Assembly (NCBI RefSeq): GCF_041734735.1
Contig: NC_134878.1
Location: 3,444,736-3,508,735 of the forward strand
DNA: 64,000 nucleotides
Direction of reading: 5' to 3'
DNA from: Babylonia areolata
Lineage: Eukaryota > Mollusca > Gastropoda > Neogastropoda > Buccinidae
Part shown: positions 1-9,174 of the stretch, piece by piece
Numbering within the stretch: position 1 is the first letter of the stretch
How the letters are laid out: each line of letters opens with the position of its first letter
Translations under genes and position numbers: made by a program
Notes under the pieces: generated by a model
Databases searched by the model: none
What the model was told of the DNA's origin: nothing
The model's input: only the letters and a program-made list of their open reading frames with translations

Positions 1-70
1 AACCATGTTTTGAAGTAAAGTGTCTGTCTCAGTGGAACCATGTTTTGAAGTAAAGTGTCTGTTTCAGTGG
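1..70 (+). repeat. Tandem 35-bp duplication spanning a 3' splice site
   Basis: Two adjacent copies of a 35-bp unit (1-35 and 36-70) differ by one base (gtctgtctcag against gtctgtttcag). Each ends in a pyrimidine-rich stretch, CAG and the bases TGG. The second copy supplies the acceptor of the exon starting at 68, so the first is a decoy acceptor 35 bases upstream. The window begins inside the repeat, so more copies may lie to the left. Confidence 0.85.
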
Positions 71-216
71 AACCCAAATACAGCGACCCCCTGTCGGGAG
101 CTAACCCCACGTTCCAGCAACGCCTGATGGAGTTAGCGGTCCTGGAGGCAGACACGGTCAGGTGGGAGAGGACCAAGAAGATGAAGAAAAAACCCAAACA
201 GGACCGCGATTCTTGA
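68..216 (+). CDS. Last coding exon of an unrecognised gene (partial, C-terminus)
   Basis: After the acceptor tttcag (62-67) only one frame stays open. Two bases complete a split codon, 48 full codons follow (70-213), then TGA at 214-216. The peptide starts EPKYSDPLSGANPTFQQRL, continues MELAVLEADTVRWER and ends in a basic tail, TKKMKKKPKQDRDS. The middle is rich in Glu, Leu and Arg and could be a short helix. The tail resembles a nuclear-localisation or microtubule-binding basic patch, but that is inference only. I do not recognise the family. Balanced codon use and the clean acceptor argue for a real exon. The rest of the gene lies left of the window. It converges on the CDC14 gene. Confidence 0.75.
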
Positions 217-252
217 TGATGGCTGGTGGTCCACACTGTGCTTCTCCTTGAT

Positions 253-585
253 AGTCGGTTGCCTTGTGACCATTGGACAGTCAGATCAAGTGTGAGTGTT
301 CCATTGTAGTCAGTTGCCTTGTGACCATTGGACAGCCAGAGGAAGTGTGAGTGTTCCATTGTAGTCAGTTGCCTTGTGACCATTGGACAGCCAGATCAAG
401 TGTGAGTGTTCCATTGTAGTCAGTTGCCTTGTGACCATTGGACAGCCAGAGGAAGTGTGAGTGTTCCATTGTAGTCAGTTGCCTTGTGACTGTTGGACAG
501 CCAGAGGAAGTGTGAGTGTTCCATTGTAGTCAGTTGCCTTGTGACTGTTGGACAGCCAGAGGAAGTGTGAGTGTTCCACTGACCA
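253..585 (+). repeat. Minisatellite, 55-bp unit, about 6 copies
   Basis: The phrase gttgccttgtgac recurs every 55 bases (258, 313, 368, 423, 478, 533), with near-identical filler containing ggacagccaga and gtgagtgttcc. It lies 40 bases after the stop codon, so it is probably in the 3' UTR of the + strand gene. Confidence 0.9.
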
Positions 586-596
586 TGGGAATGTGA

Positions 597-2160
597 CCCA
601 GGTGATGATAGCTGGGTGGACGCGCTGGTTAGTCCCCTGGTTTTATCAGCTGGATTGAGGTCTCCAGATAAAAGCCAACTCGTATTTGGCAAGACTGAAG
701 CTAAGAGTAGTAATACTCACGGTAAGAGAAGTATCGGTCAAATGAATGAAAAGTTAGGATAAATTCAGCTGCGTTGTGGTGAATGTGATTTTTATTGACA
801 TGAACTTGGATCATTTGAGTTTTCGGATTGATCAGTGTTTATCAGCTTGAGGACAGACAATTACCTGGTTGAATCCACAAACCAAACACACACAAAAAAG
901 ACAAGATATGACAAAAGTGCTGCTTGCTGAAATGCAGCCATCTGGAGATGTGTGTGACCACCATTTGACAGTGACTTCATTTCCATGTGGAAAGGATTCC
1001 ATGGCTTACAACTATGTGAGTGTTGTGTGGAACTGCTGAAGATCTCTGTCAGGCAGAGACAATCAGTATCAACAGTGAAAGATTACAGTGAATGGTGTGA
1101 TACTCGTATGAAGTTGTCTGCTACCTGTTTATCATTATACATCAAATAGGACTCATGAATGCCATGACTTGATCAACCACATGGGTTTGAAATTTTCTGC
1201 TTGCATACATGTATGAATTATTGCACAAAAATCATAGTCATCACTGAAAATTGATATATTCATCCCACTGATGTTTTCACAAGAGAACAAGTCTGTCATT
1301 GTGACAGTTTCACCACTGTTATACAAATGCCAACATAAAGGTGAAATCCTGGACACTTGATTTTCATCCCAGAATGTCTTCTGGAAGAGAAAAATTGCAT
1401 GTGTGTATGGCCTGTGTATTTTGTGAACAAGAAAGTTATACATATGTTCTGATGGTATTTCAAGTCTGTGATCCATCCGAAAGGAGTACACTTAAGTGTG
1501 TCGCATTTCACACTTTTCACCAGCATGTTAAACACCAGGTAAATGACCAGCTAGATTACTTCTGGGTTATTTTGACAAGTTGACAGGTTTCCCCTCTCAC
1601 GCTTTGTCACTTTCTAATATATTTTTGTCCATACCAAAAAATCCAGATTTTTTATTATGGCAGTTATTTAAAACAAGAATGTCCAAAGTGTTTTCAAATT
1701 GATATTTTTGGGAGGAAAAAACTACAGGAAGTATCATTTCCTACAAAAAGATAATTTTGAGTGGAAAGAAAGTAAAAGAAAAAAAGTTTATTGATAGTTA
1801 ACTGTGTTGTTGATTAGTAGCAACAATACTTTGGTAATTCACTGTGATACTTTGTGGCATGATAATACACTGTGATATTTTGTGGCAGCAAAGCAATTTA
1901 TCACCCAAGTACCATTGAAGGAACAGAACTGCCAGACCTGTATAATTAGCATGATTTTGCTTCATTGTGATTCCAAGTTGGTCACATGTGCATGTGATGA
2001 GCCATGTATCATAATTTTCATATGACTTTATGGTTTTGTTTTCCCAGTTCTTTTGAACTGGTTGGAAAAAGTTTACTTTTGGGAATATATGTCTGTTGTT
2101 GTGTTTGTGCCTTTCACTGTCAGTTGGCAGTGAACTTCCACAAAGTATTCCACCTGTTAT
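597..2160. other. Unique AT-rich sequence, probably 3' UTR of the + strand gene
   Basis: No exon, tandem array or recognisable mobile element was seen. Open frames are short and on both strands. The position between the stop codon at 214 and the first good poly(A) signal downstream suggests 3' UTR, but an earlier unrecognised poly(A) site would make it intergenic. Confidence 0.4.
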
Positions 2161-2161
2161 G

Positions 2162-2420
2162 TGATTTGTGATGGATCAGTGACTGCAGGATTTCAAATGA
2201 TAGATCAGTGATTTTAAGATTTCTTATTAAAACAATGATAGGTCAGTGACTGCAGGGTTTCTGACTGATAGGTCAGTGACTGCAGGGTTTCAGACTGATA
2301 GGTCAGTGACTGCAGGGTTTCAGACTGATAGGTCAGTGACTGCAGGGTTTCTGACTGATAGATCAGTGATTGCAGGTAGATCAGTGATTGCAAGATTTCA
2401 GATAGATAGATCAGTGATTT
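2162..2420. repeat. Minisatellite, about 30-bp unit, about 8 copies
   Basis: The motif gataggtcagtgactgcagg recurs about every 30 bases with a variable second half (gtttcagact or gtttctgact). The outer copies are more diverged and shorter. Confidence 0.85.
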
Positions 2421-2941
2421 GCCCCAAGTCAGTTTGACCTTGGTTTTGGAGCACAAAGTTACTAAGTTAGGAAGAAAAAACATACACTAACTCAGGGGTG
2501 GAGATGAGGATGGGAGTCACTTGGTGAAAATGTTATATGGTCCTATGGCCAGCCTTTTGTCCTCTTAATCAGTTAATGTTTCACATCGCGAACATTGGTT
2601 ACGTTTTCTGTAGCTGTTTTTTGTTTAGCTGATAAAGTGATTAAAAAAAAACACTTTTTTTTATATTAACATTTGTCAAGATCTGTGAATGTGGTCAAGA
2701 AATGACAGTCTTTGGATGAGTTACAAGACTGCAAACTTTACATGGTCAGGAAATGACTCTGGTTCCAATCTTGTGTACACATCTATAATCACCAAATGAA
2801 ATTGTTCATTTGTCAGATGGGAAATGTGAGGAAATATCTATCCTTCAGAATTTCATCTTTTGTCGGTCTTATTTTAATTTGTTAGTAATGACAAATTCCA
2901 AAAGTTAAGTGAACAATTACAAAAAGTTTTTTTTTTCTTTT
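2421..2941. other. No gene seen; AT-rich flank
   Basis: I see no exon-like open frame, array or transposon end here. There are A/T runs near 2643-2660 and 2925-2940, the second immediately before a SINE tail. Confidence 0.4.
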
Positions 2942-3065
2942 CTCAAGGCCTGACTAAGCGTGTTGGGTTACGCTGCTGGTCAGGCATCTGCTTGGCAGAT
3001 GTGGTGTAGCGTATATGGATTTGTCCGAACGCAGTGACGCCTCCTTGAGCAACTGAAACTGAAAT
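2942..3065 (+). mobile_element. SINE 3'-tail module, copy 1 (5'-truncated)
   Basis: It begins CTCAAGGCCTGACTAAGC, contains GGTCAGGCATCTGCTTGG and GGATTTGTCCGAACGCAGTG, and ends CCTCCTTGAG plus a GAAACTGAAA tail. Related copies lie at 4208, 55683 and 56033. At 55405-55770 the same module sits directly after a tRNA-type head, so the free-standing copies are read as 5'-truncated SINEs. The ends CTCAAGG and CCTTGAG are exact inverted complements. Confidence 0.75.
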
Positions 3066-3177
3066 GAGAATCCCAGGAGGGGTTTGCCTTTAGAAATTAT
3101 TTTAGAGGAGGCGTTTTTCTTCTTATGTTTCACTTCAGGTTCAGCAGCTGTTTGATGAAGCTGAATTAAAAACATGA

Positions 3178-3365
3178 CTACAACATGGGTTTTGGATCAG
3201 CATATAGGTGCAGCAAAAGTAGGCATATCACATTGTTATTGCTACAACATGGGTTTTGGATCAGCATATAAGTGCAGCAAAAGTGGGCATATCACAGTTA
3301 TTGTCTACAACATGGGTTTTTTTTTTATCAGCATATAGATGCAGCAAAAGTGGGCATATCCCATT
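3178..3365. repeat. Tandem triplicate, about 63-bp unit
   Basis: Three copies start near 3179, 3241 and 3304 with ctacaacatgggtttt and share cagcaaaagt and gggcatatc. The third has a T-run expansion. Confidence 0.85.
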
Positions 3366-3404
3366 AGTACTATTATTGCAGTGTCTTACCAGTTTTTGCA
3401 GTCA

Positions 3405-3850
3405 GCACAGGCCTCCGTTCTGAGCATCATAGTATAATGCAAAGAGCTGGAACATCTTGGTCCTCTGTTCTGAGCACTGCAGTATAATGCAAAGAGTTGA
3501 AACATCACAGTCCTCTGTTCTGAGCACTGTAGTATAATGCAAAGAGTTGGAACATTGCAGTCCTGTTCTGAGCACTGTAGTATAATGCAAAGAGTTGGAA
3601 CATTGCAGTCCTGTTCTGAGCACTGTAGTATAATGCAAAGAGTTGGAACATTGCAGTCCTCTGTTCTGAGCACTGTAGTATAATGCAAAGAGTTGGAACA
3701 TTGCAGTCCTCTGTTCTGAGCACTGTAGTATAATGCAAAGAGTTGGAACATGACAGGCCTCTGTTCTGAGCACTGCAGTATAATGCAAAGAGTTGGAACA
3801 TCTCGGTCCTCTGTTCTGAGCACTGTAGTACAATGAAAAGAGTTGGAACA
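3405..3850. repeat. Minisatellite, 48-51-bp unit, about 9 copies
   Basis: The motif gtataatgcaaagagttgg recurs at 48-51-base spacing (near 3432, 3483, 3533, 3581, 3629, 3679, 3729, 3779, 3829). Each unit also carries ctgttctgagcactg. Because there are few stop codons, three overlapping open frames appear on the - strand; they are artefacts. Confidence 0.9.
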
Positions 3851-4207
3851 TGGCCATCTAACATGTTTTTAATTTCCCATAGAATTCCACTCTCCCTGTT
3901 TTTCACATGTCCTCAGCCTATCCAGTGATGTTTGCAGAAAAGACTGTCATTCCTGAAAATCATGCTTTCAGTTGTCAAGAGTTAATGGGTTAGTTTACTT
4001 GCAAAAACCTTTTGTTTAGTTGTTTTGTTTTGTGTGTGTGTGTGTTTTAAATCTGAAATTCATTGAAAAAATATGTTCCCAGTTCAAGCGAGGCTTCTTT
4101 TTTTTTTTTTTTTTTTTATTATTATAAATGTTTTTAAGATTCGCCACTTTCTGACGCAAGGTGTTACACAACCTCAGCCTGTTGTTGCTGTTACTCTTTA
4201 CCACTTA

Positions 4208-4316
4208 AGCACGTTGGGTTATGCTGCTGGTCAGGCATCTGCTCAACAGATGTGGTGTAGCGTGTATGGATTTGTCCGAACGCAGTGACGCCTCCTTGAG
4301 AAAGTGAAACTGAAAC
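4208..4316 (+). mobile_element. SINE 3'-tail module, copy 2, with target-site duplication
   Basis: This 5'-truncated copy of the same module runs from AGCACGTTGGG to GAAACTGAAAC. It is flanked by an 11-bp direct repeat, tttaccactta, at 4197-4207 and 4317-4327. That is a target-site duplication, showing that the truncated piece inserted by target-primed reverse transcription rather than decaying in place. Confidence 0.85.
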
Positions 4317-4327
4317 TTTACCACTTA

Positions 4328-5186
4328 GAGATGAATTGGTAAACCAGTACTGAGCATGGCAGTGCTGGCTTCTGAACACCCAGGTTGACAGCCAGTAGCT
4401 GAGGATGATGATGATACTTTATACTGTGCGATTTATCTGTGGTCAGAGACCAAGCTCTAAAGTGCTTTTTTAAATATGGAGTCATTTGCACATATGATGG
4501 ATTTGATTCAAAATGAGTTTCAAGTTGGATATGAACAGTAGCAGATGGGTTTTATTTCTGAGATTAAACTGGCAGGCTTTTTGGGTTTTTTTCCGTTTTT
4601 TGTTGTTGTTTTCTTTTCTTCCACTTGTCCCATCATTGTTCATTCAGAAAACAGATTCAAGCCTTGAAGGTGAAATCTCTGTATCTTGGAAGACAGGGTT
4701 ATTTTCTTGTGCAGATTGTGAAAAAATGCATTCCTTGTCTGTGATATTTCATAATCAACAGTGTTGCTAATAAAACACTTCTATTTGCATTGATGAATGT
4801 GTCCAATTGATTGCATGAGTTTTCGCCCCATCATTTGATGTGGGACAGACAGGTCAACACATTCACAACAATTTTTTTAAAATCACAAATCATGTCATGC
4901 AAATCCTGATTTTTGTTGTCTTCATTAAAGGCCTGTAGGATGCATACATATACTACAAGGCAACTGACAAGTTATACAGCATGAAGTTTTATACAACACA
5001 GAGGCATCAGCATGGGCTGTTGCACTCTGCAAATCCAGCCAGCTTACTATCCAATAAAGCTTATATCAAATCCAACTGGTCTGCTATCAAATAAAGCATA
5101 ATATATCAAATCTGAGCAGGAAAGTTGGGCTTCACTCCTGCGGCAGGACAAACACATGGACAAAAGAACTGATAAAAAATACAAAG
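4328..5186. other. Mostly unique flank holding the candidate 3' end of the + strand gene
   Basis: No exon is recognisable. The candidate poly(A) signal at 4769 lies here. Past 4930 there are short imperfect repeats (ctgctatcaaataaagc near 5080 resembling ctatccaataaagc near 5047). Confidence 0.35.
4769..4774 (+). terminator. Candidate poly(A) signal AATAAA of the + strand gene
   Basis: AATAAA occurs in gttgctaataaaacac, followed within about 30 bases by GT-rich sequence (gatgaatgtgtcc). It is the first strong signal I noticed downstream of the stop codon at 214-216, implying a 3' UTR of about 4.5 kb if used. A weaker variant could be used earlier. Confidence 0.35.
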
Positions 5187-5440
5187 TCCAGCACATGCAG
5201 GTCTACATAAAGATAGACAAAAAATATTACTAAGTTGGCCATTTACTACTCCAGCACACGCAGGTCTACATCAATACAGACAAAAATATCACTAAGTTGG
5301 CCATTTACTAATCCAGCATTTGCAGGTCTACATAAAGACAGACAAAAACAATACCACCAGATTGGCCTTTAACTTTCATTCAGCATGTGCAGGTCTACTA
5401 AAAGATAAAAGAAAATACCACCAGGTTTGTTTTTAAAATG
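5187..5440. repeat. Minisatellite, about 63-bp unit, 4 copies
   Basis: Copies of gcaggtctac at about 5198, 5262, 5324 and 5390 are each preceded by ccagca and followed by agacaaaaa and aagttggcc variants. The last copy is the most diverged. Confidence 0.75.
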
Positions 5441-5663
5441 TATCAACACTGACACTTGCACACAGTGAACTGATTTTTGTTTGGAGTTTTTATATGAAAA
5501 CTGGACACCAAACTGTGGTCAGGAACTTCACATCGACACTGAACACTGGCAGGAGGAAAATGATCAGCACCCTTTATCACAATTACATCCACACACACAT
5601 TATCAACCCCCCTGCTCATATTCTCCTTCACATGCTGGTACACAAGGCTGCTTGCAGTTTACT

Positions 5664-5790
5664 TCACTTGAAAAATAAGAGGCAAAGCCCTCATGACTCA
5701 CTTGTGCTTCGAGCTTTATCCAGTAGGAATAATGTGCAGAAAAAAAAAGATTAAAAATTGTTAAAAAGTGCTCTACACTGAATATGATAA
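5664..5790 (+). mobile_element. Dispersed repeat of unknown class, copy 1
   Basis: The stretch aaagccctcatgactcactt followed by ctttatccagtagg matches 58684-58740 (aaggccttcaagactcactt, ctttatccagcaaa), and both continue into A-rich sequence. A shorter match lies at 22117-22146. Position and length differ between copies, which suggests a dispersed interspersed repeat. I cannot assign a class. Confidence 0.45.
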
Positions 5791-5801
5791 ATAAACAAAT
5801 A

Positions 5802-5829
5802 AGTATATATATATATATATATATATATA
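5802..5829. repeat. (TA)n microsatellite
   Basis: A run of alternating TA lies inside the tail of the dispersed repeat. Confidence 0.9.
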
Positions 5830-5879
5830 AGTTTGGGAGATTAAAAAAAAAAAAGGCATGCGAGCAGGACTGAACCATG

Positions 5880-6490
5880 CATGTTCATTTCTGAAGCAAG
5901 CAGACAAATACCCATTGCTGCGGCGCATCTGACGTCATTTGACTAATATTTAAAGCAATGTTGTTGCTTTCTTCTTCCTGCGATAAATAGACATGATGGT
6001 ATTGGACATAATAACGCCGTTTAAATCATGTTTTTTGTTTTAATATATCTCGATTACTCTTTTATTTTGGCGGTAAAGGAGATGTGCCATCGCTTCAAGC
6101 ACATCGCAACACATGGTAGATCTCTAGATCCGCACAAAACACTCTACAACAGGCTGACGAGGAAACGATCGATTCAATTTTTCTTTTATGTTCATTCCAG
6201 TTAATTCAGTGTCCACTTTAGGATATTTATGTCCAGAATTTGTATTTCTTTCCTTTTAATTGTGAACAAGAAAAATGAGGTCATGTCTTCTCACCTAACA
6301 CAACCTACCTTCAAGCAAGTCAGTGGGAAGCAGTTTTTAGAATTTTCAGATCTCGGAACAAAACTTAAATAAAACTGTTAATGATACAGAAATATTGCTT
6401 AATTTGGGAGACTTACAACCTATTACTGGTATGACTGTGAAGGTTTTTTTCATACTAAGTTTAAGCCAAATTTGGTATTGGCAGACAAAG
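5880..6490. other. Unique stretch with a CRE-like TGACGTCA; no gene seen
   Basis: An 8-bp palindrome TGACGTCA, the textbook CREB/ATF site, lies at 5930-5937 in a locally CpG-bearing stretch (tgcggcgcatc). No promoter elements or exon start are evident near it, so a regulatory role is unproven. Confidence 0.25.
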
Positions 6491-6610
6491 TATTTCCAGA
6501 GAAAATGGCAATGTTAAAGTTTACCACACACACACACAGACAACAGAACACTGGGTTAAAACAAGACTCACTTTGTTTACACAAGTGAGTCGATAAATAG
6601 CAATAAATAA
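6490..6610 (+). mobile_element. Dispersed repeat with a 9-bp perfect inverted repeat
   Basis: The segment contains gcaatgttaaagtttacc, a CA run, ctgggttaaaacaa and then GACTCACTT (6565-6573), a 9-base loop and AAGTGAGTC (6583-6591). A degraded relative lies at about 24665-24790, with the same order: gccactgttgaaatttacc, CA run, cagggttaata, gacactttttg. The class is unknown. Confidence 0.5.
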
Positions 6611-6879
6611 ATCACAGAGAGGGCAAGTGCACTTGGTGCTGATTATTCAAGACAAAGATGAACTCCAGTCATGAAATCTGTTGCCATAAGGAATTCCTGT
6701 GTTACATTCCTGTGTATAGTTGTCTTTCCTTTTTCTGTGTTTGTGGGCTGTTGAGTGTGTGACATTTTTGCCCCACAATAAGGTAGCCAAACTCTGTGAC
6801 AGGATTTAACATGTTCATTTCATCTTTCAGCATGTGCATGCGCACAAGGATTAAGACACTAACAGTTCTGTAGGTACCG

Positions 6880-7008
6880 GTAATTATATTGACTTGGGAG
6901 ATGAGAAAAATCCCCACCCTTAATCTTCCAGGTACTGATACTGGGACTGAACCCAGGACCCGAGATTTGAAGCATGGAATAACCAACTGGCCATTGTGCC
7001 CGTCTGTG
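6880..7008 (-). mobile_element. Decayed tRNA-headed SINE fragment
   Basis: The segment ttgacttgggagatgagaaa to gtgcccgtctg aligns with the - oriented SINE at 43610-43971 (ttgacctgggagatcgtaaa to gcgcccgtctg), covering the tRNA-like head and the start of the body. The B-box region is eroded (gactgaacccagg), indicating an older copy. Confidence 0.65.
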
Positions 7009-7054
7009 TGTCTGTATCTTCTGCATGGCTTCCAGAGGACACCCGTGTCTCACA

Positions 7055-7350
7055 TGTTGGGCTGCCATTTCAGGCGTCACTGAGGTCTGCCATGCAAGTG
7101 ACAATTAGTCCCTAAGAGAGGCGCTGGGACTACGTTGGTTTCCTCATTTGAGCAGGTATCCAGCCACACCTGTATCCCGTTTCCTCCCTTGTCCAGCCAC
7201 AACTGGCTGCACCACTATCTTTAGTGCTAGCTGACAGCTTAGCTGGTGTCAGCTGACCTGAGCTCATTTGTCATATGAATTGTCCCTATGGTTTGTGAAC
7301 TATTTTTGCCAGAACGAAGCATCATTGGCAGTTCTTTACAAATGATTTAA
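7055..7350. mobile_element. Dispersed repeat X, copy 1
   Basis: It shares ordered blocks with 8675-8910: ccatttcaggcgtcactgag; ggcgctgggactac; gctagctgacagc; ggtgtcagctgacc; ttgtcatatga; a terminal block tttttgccagaacgaagc; and gatttaacta. The terminal block is also found near 20625-20660. It is a repeat family of unknown class, diverged between copies. Confidence 0.5.
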
Positions 7351-7607
7351 CTACCATGTTCTGGATCACACAGTATTTGTTGTGTATCTTTATTTTCTCT
7401 GTGATACTGCAGAATGACCTGAAGGTGATGCCAGCAATGCCCCCACACACCCCACACCCACCCACCCCACCCCACCCCACAACAGGACTGTGGCAGGTTG
7501 TGTTGCCTTCCTGCAAGTTGTGGAGATCCAGTCCTTCAGCATGTCTGTGGTGCTGACCATGCATCCCCCTCCCTCCTGTCATCACCCCTGTACCGATAAG
7601 ATCCCAG

Positions 7608-7805
7608 CAACACACACCTGTGATCACCACCTGTGAAGAACCAATCACCACACACCTGTGATCACCACCTGTGAAGAACCAATCACCACACACCTGTGAT
7701 CACCACCTGTGAAGAACCAATCACCACACACCTGTGATCACCACCTGTGAAGAACCAAGCAGCATACTGCTGTGATCACCACCTGTGAAGAATCCAGCAA
7801 CATAC
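7608..7805. repeat. Minisatellite, 38-bp unit, about 5 copies
   Basis: The motif gtgatcaccacctgtgaaga recurs every 38 bases (7620, 7658, 7696, 7734, 7772). The last copy changes the spacer to agcatactgc. Confidence 0.85.
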
Positions 7806-8221
7806 TGCTGCACACCTTCTATCTTGATGTTGTCTTGATTTTGAGAGTCCCAGACCACAGCTCCCATAGTCTACAGCTCCCAGACCACAGCTCCCAGACC
7901 ACAACTCCCACAGTCCTTGGTGGACCAGAGAAAGACAGCGTAGATAATTCTTCAGCAGTGTGTTGGGGAATCCGAGGACATTGGTTCCTAGCAAGGTGAG
8001 GGGTGGTGCTGGCTTTCCTGCCAGTATGTCCACAACATTGTGGTGCCATTCAGTCATGTAATATGGACAAGCCCAGAGACAGGCTGCATGTTGTTTTCAT
8101 GGAACATGGCAGTGGTCTTCATACTGAGGGACACAGCACATGTTGGCAATAAACTTCATACCCAAAGTATGTGACCACTGTTCCATATTCCAGGTGTCTG
8201 TCAAAATTCCTCTGCCAATAC
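7806..8221. other. No gene; short internal repeats
   Basis: Near 7850-7915 a 16-base phrase, cagaccacagctccca, is repeated a few times. Otherwise I see no exon or transposon. Confidence 0.4.
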
Positions 8222-8335
8222 AGAAACAATGATCAGTTTGTGATCTGACGGGTCAGCAAACAATGATCAGTTTGTGATCTGACGGGTCAGCAAACAATGA
8301 TCAGTTTGTGATCTGACGGGTCAGCAAACAATGAC
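8222..8335. repeat. Tandem triplicate, 34-bp unit
   Basis: The phrase acaatgatcagtttgtgatc recurs three times at 34-base spacing, followed by a partial fourth copy. Confidence 0.85.
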
Positions 8336-8339
8336 AGGG

Positions 8340-8562
8340 ACCTGACTTAACACACCTTGTGGGGACTGATTCCACCCAGACTTGAACAGCTTGTGGGGAC
8401 TGAATCCACCCAAACTTGACACACCTTGCTGGGACTGAATCCACCCAGACTTGAACAGCTTGTGGGGACTGAATCCACCCAGACCTGACACACCTTGTGG
8501 GGACTGATTCCACCCAGGTTGCCACACCTTGTGGGGACTGATTCCACCCAGACTCTTCTTTA
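8340..8562. repeat. Minisatellite, about 34-bp unit, about 6 copies
   Basis: Units alternate between acaccttgtggggactgat and gaacagcttgtggggactga forms, each followed by tccaccca. It forms a higher-order two-unit pattern. Confidence 0.85.
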
Positions 8563-8674
8563 TCCAGCACTGTTTGCATAGTTTCCTTTGATCAGGAAGC
8601 TGTTTCACAGGAACTGCCTGATGAAAGCCATCATCCAGATCTGATAGGACTGTGTGTCTTTAAGGGATTGTTTG

Positions 8675-8910
8675 GTGCCATTTTCAGGCGTCATGAGGTC
8701 TGATTGACCAGTTGAAATAGTTGAGGCGCTGATAGCTGGTTTCTCATTGAGAGGTTGAGACCTGATGACCCTGTTTTCTTTGAAGGGATTGTTGAGGCTA
8801 GCTGATAGTCTGATGGTCAGCTGACGTTGGTATGTTGTCATATGACATTTTCCTTGTAGAGACTTTTGCAGACGAAGCATCTGGTTTCTTAAATTGATTA
8901 ACTACAGACT
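8675..8910. mobile_element. Dispersed repeat X, copy 2
   Basis: Shared blocks with 7055-7350 are listed there. Within this copy the phrase tttgaagggattgttgaggc (near 8786) is almost identical to the unit of the 2.6-kb array that begins about 265 bases downstream, so that array probably grew from this element. Confidence 0.5.
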
Positions 8911-9174
8911 GGTTTTCTAGTGGAGCTCATGATGGATTGTGTACATTTTTCTGGAAGGGATTGATGAGGCTCAGATGCAAAACAACCAAAGTCTTGAAGG
9001 TTGTGGGGCGCTTTAGTTGATGGGATCAGTCTTCATGTTGTGGTGTGAGCTCCCTCCTTGCCATACCTGTACGGATAGTAGACCCTGGATCAGGACCATA
9101 CTCCTTGAAATGGGAGAATTGAGGCTCTGTGATACCAGCTCCGTGAAGACAAGAGAGGCTGTGATACCCCCTGT

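Noticed and set aside
5930-5937. CREB-regulated promoter at TGACGTCA
   Set aside because: The site is real but no exon, TATA box or initiator is seen near it. One 8-bp match is not enough.
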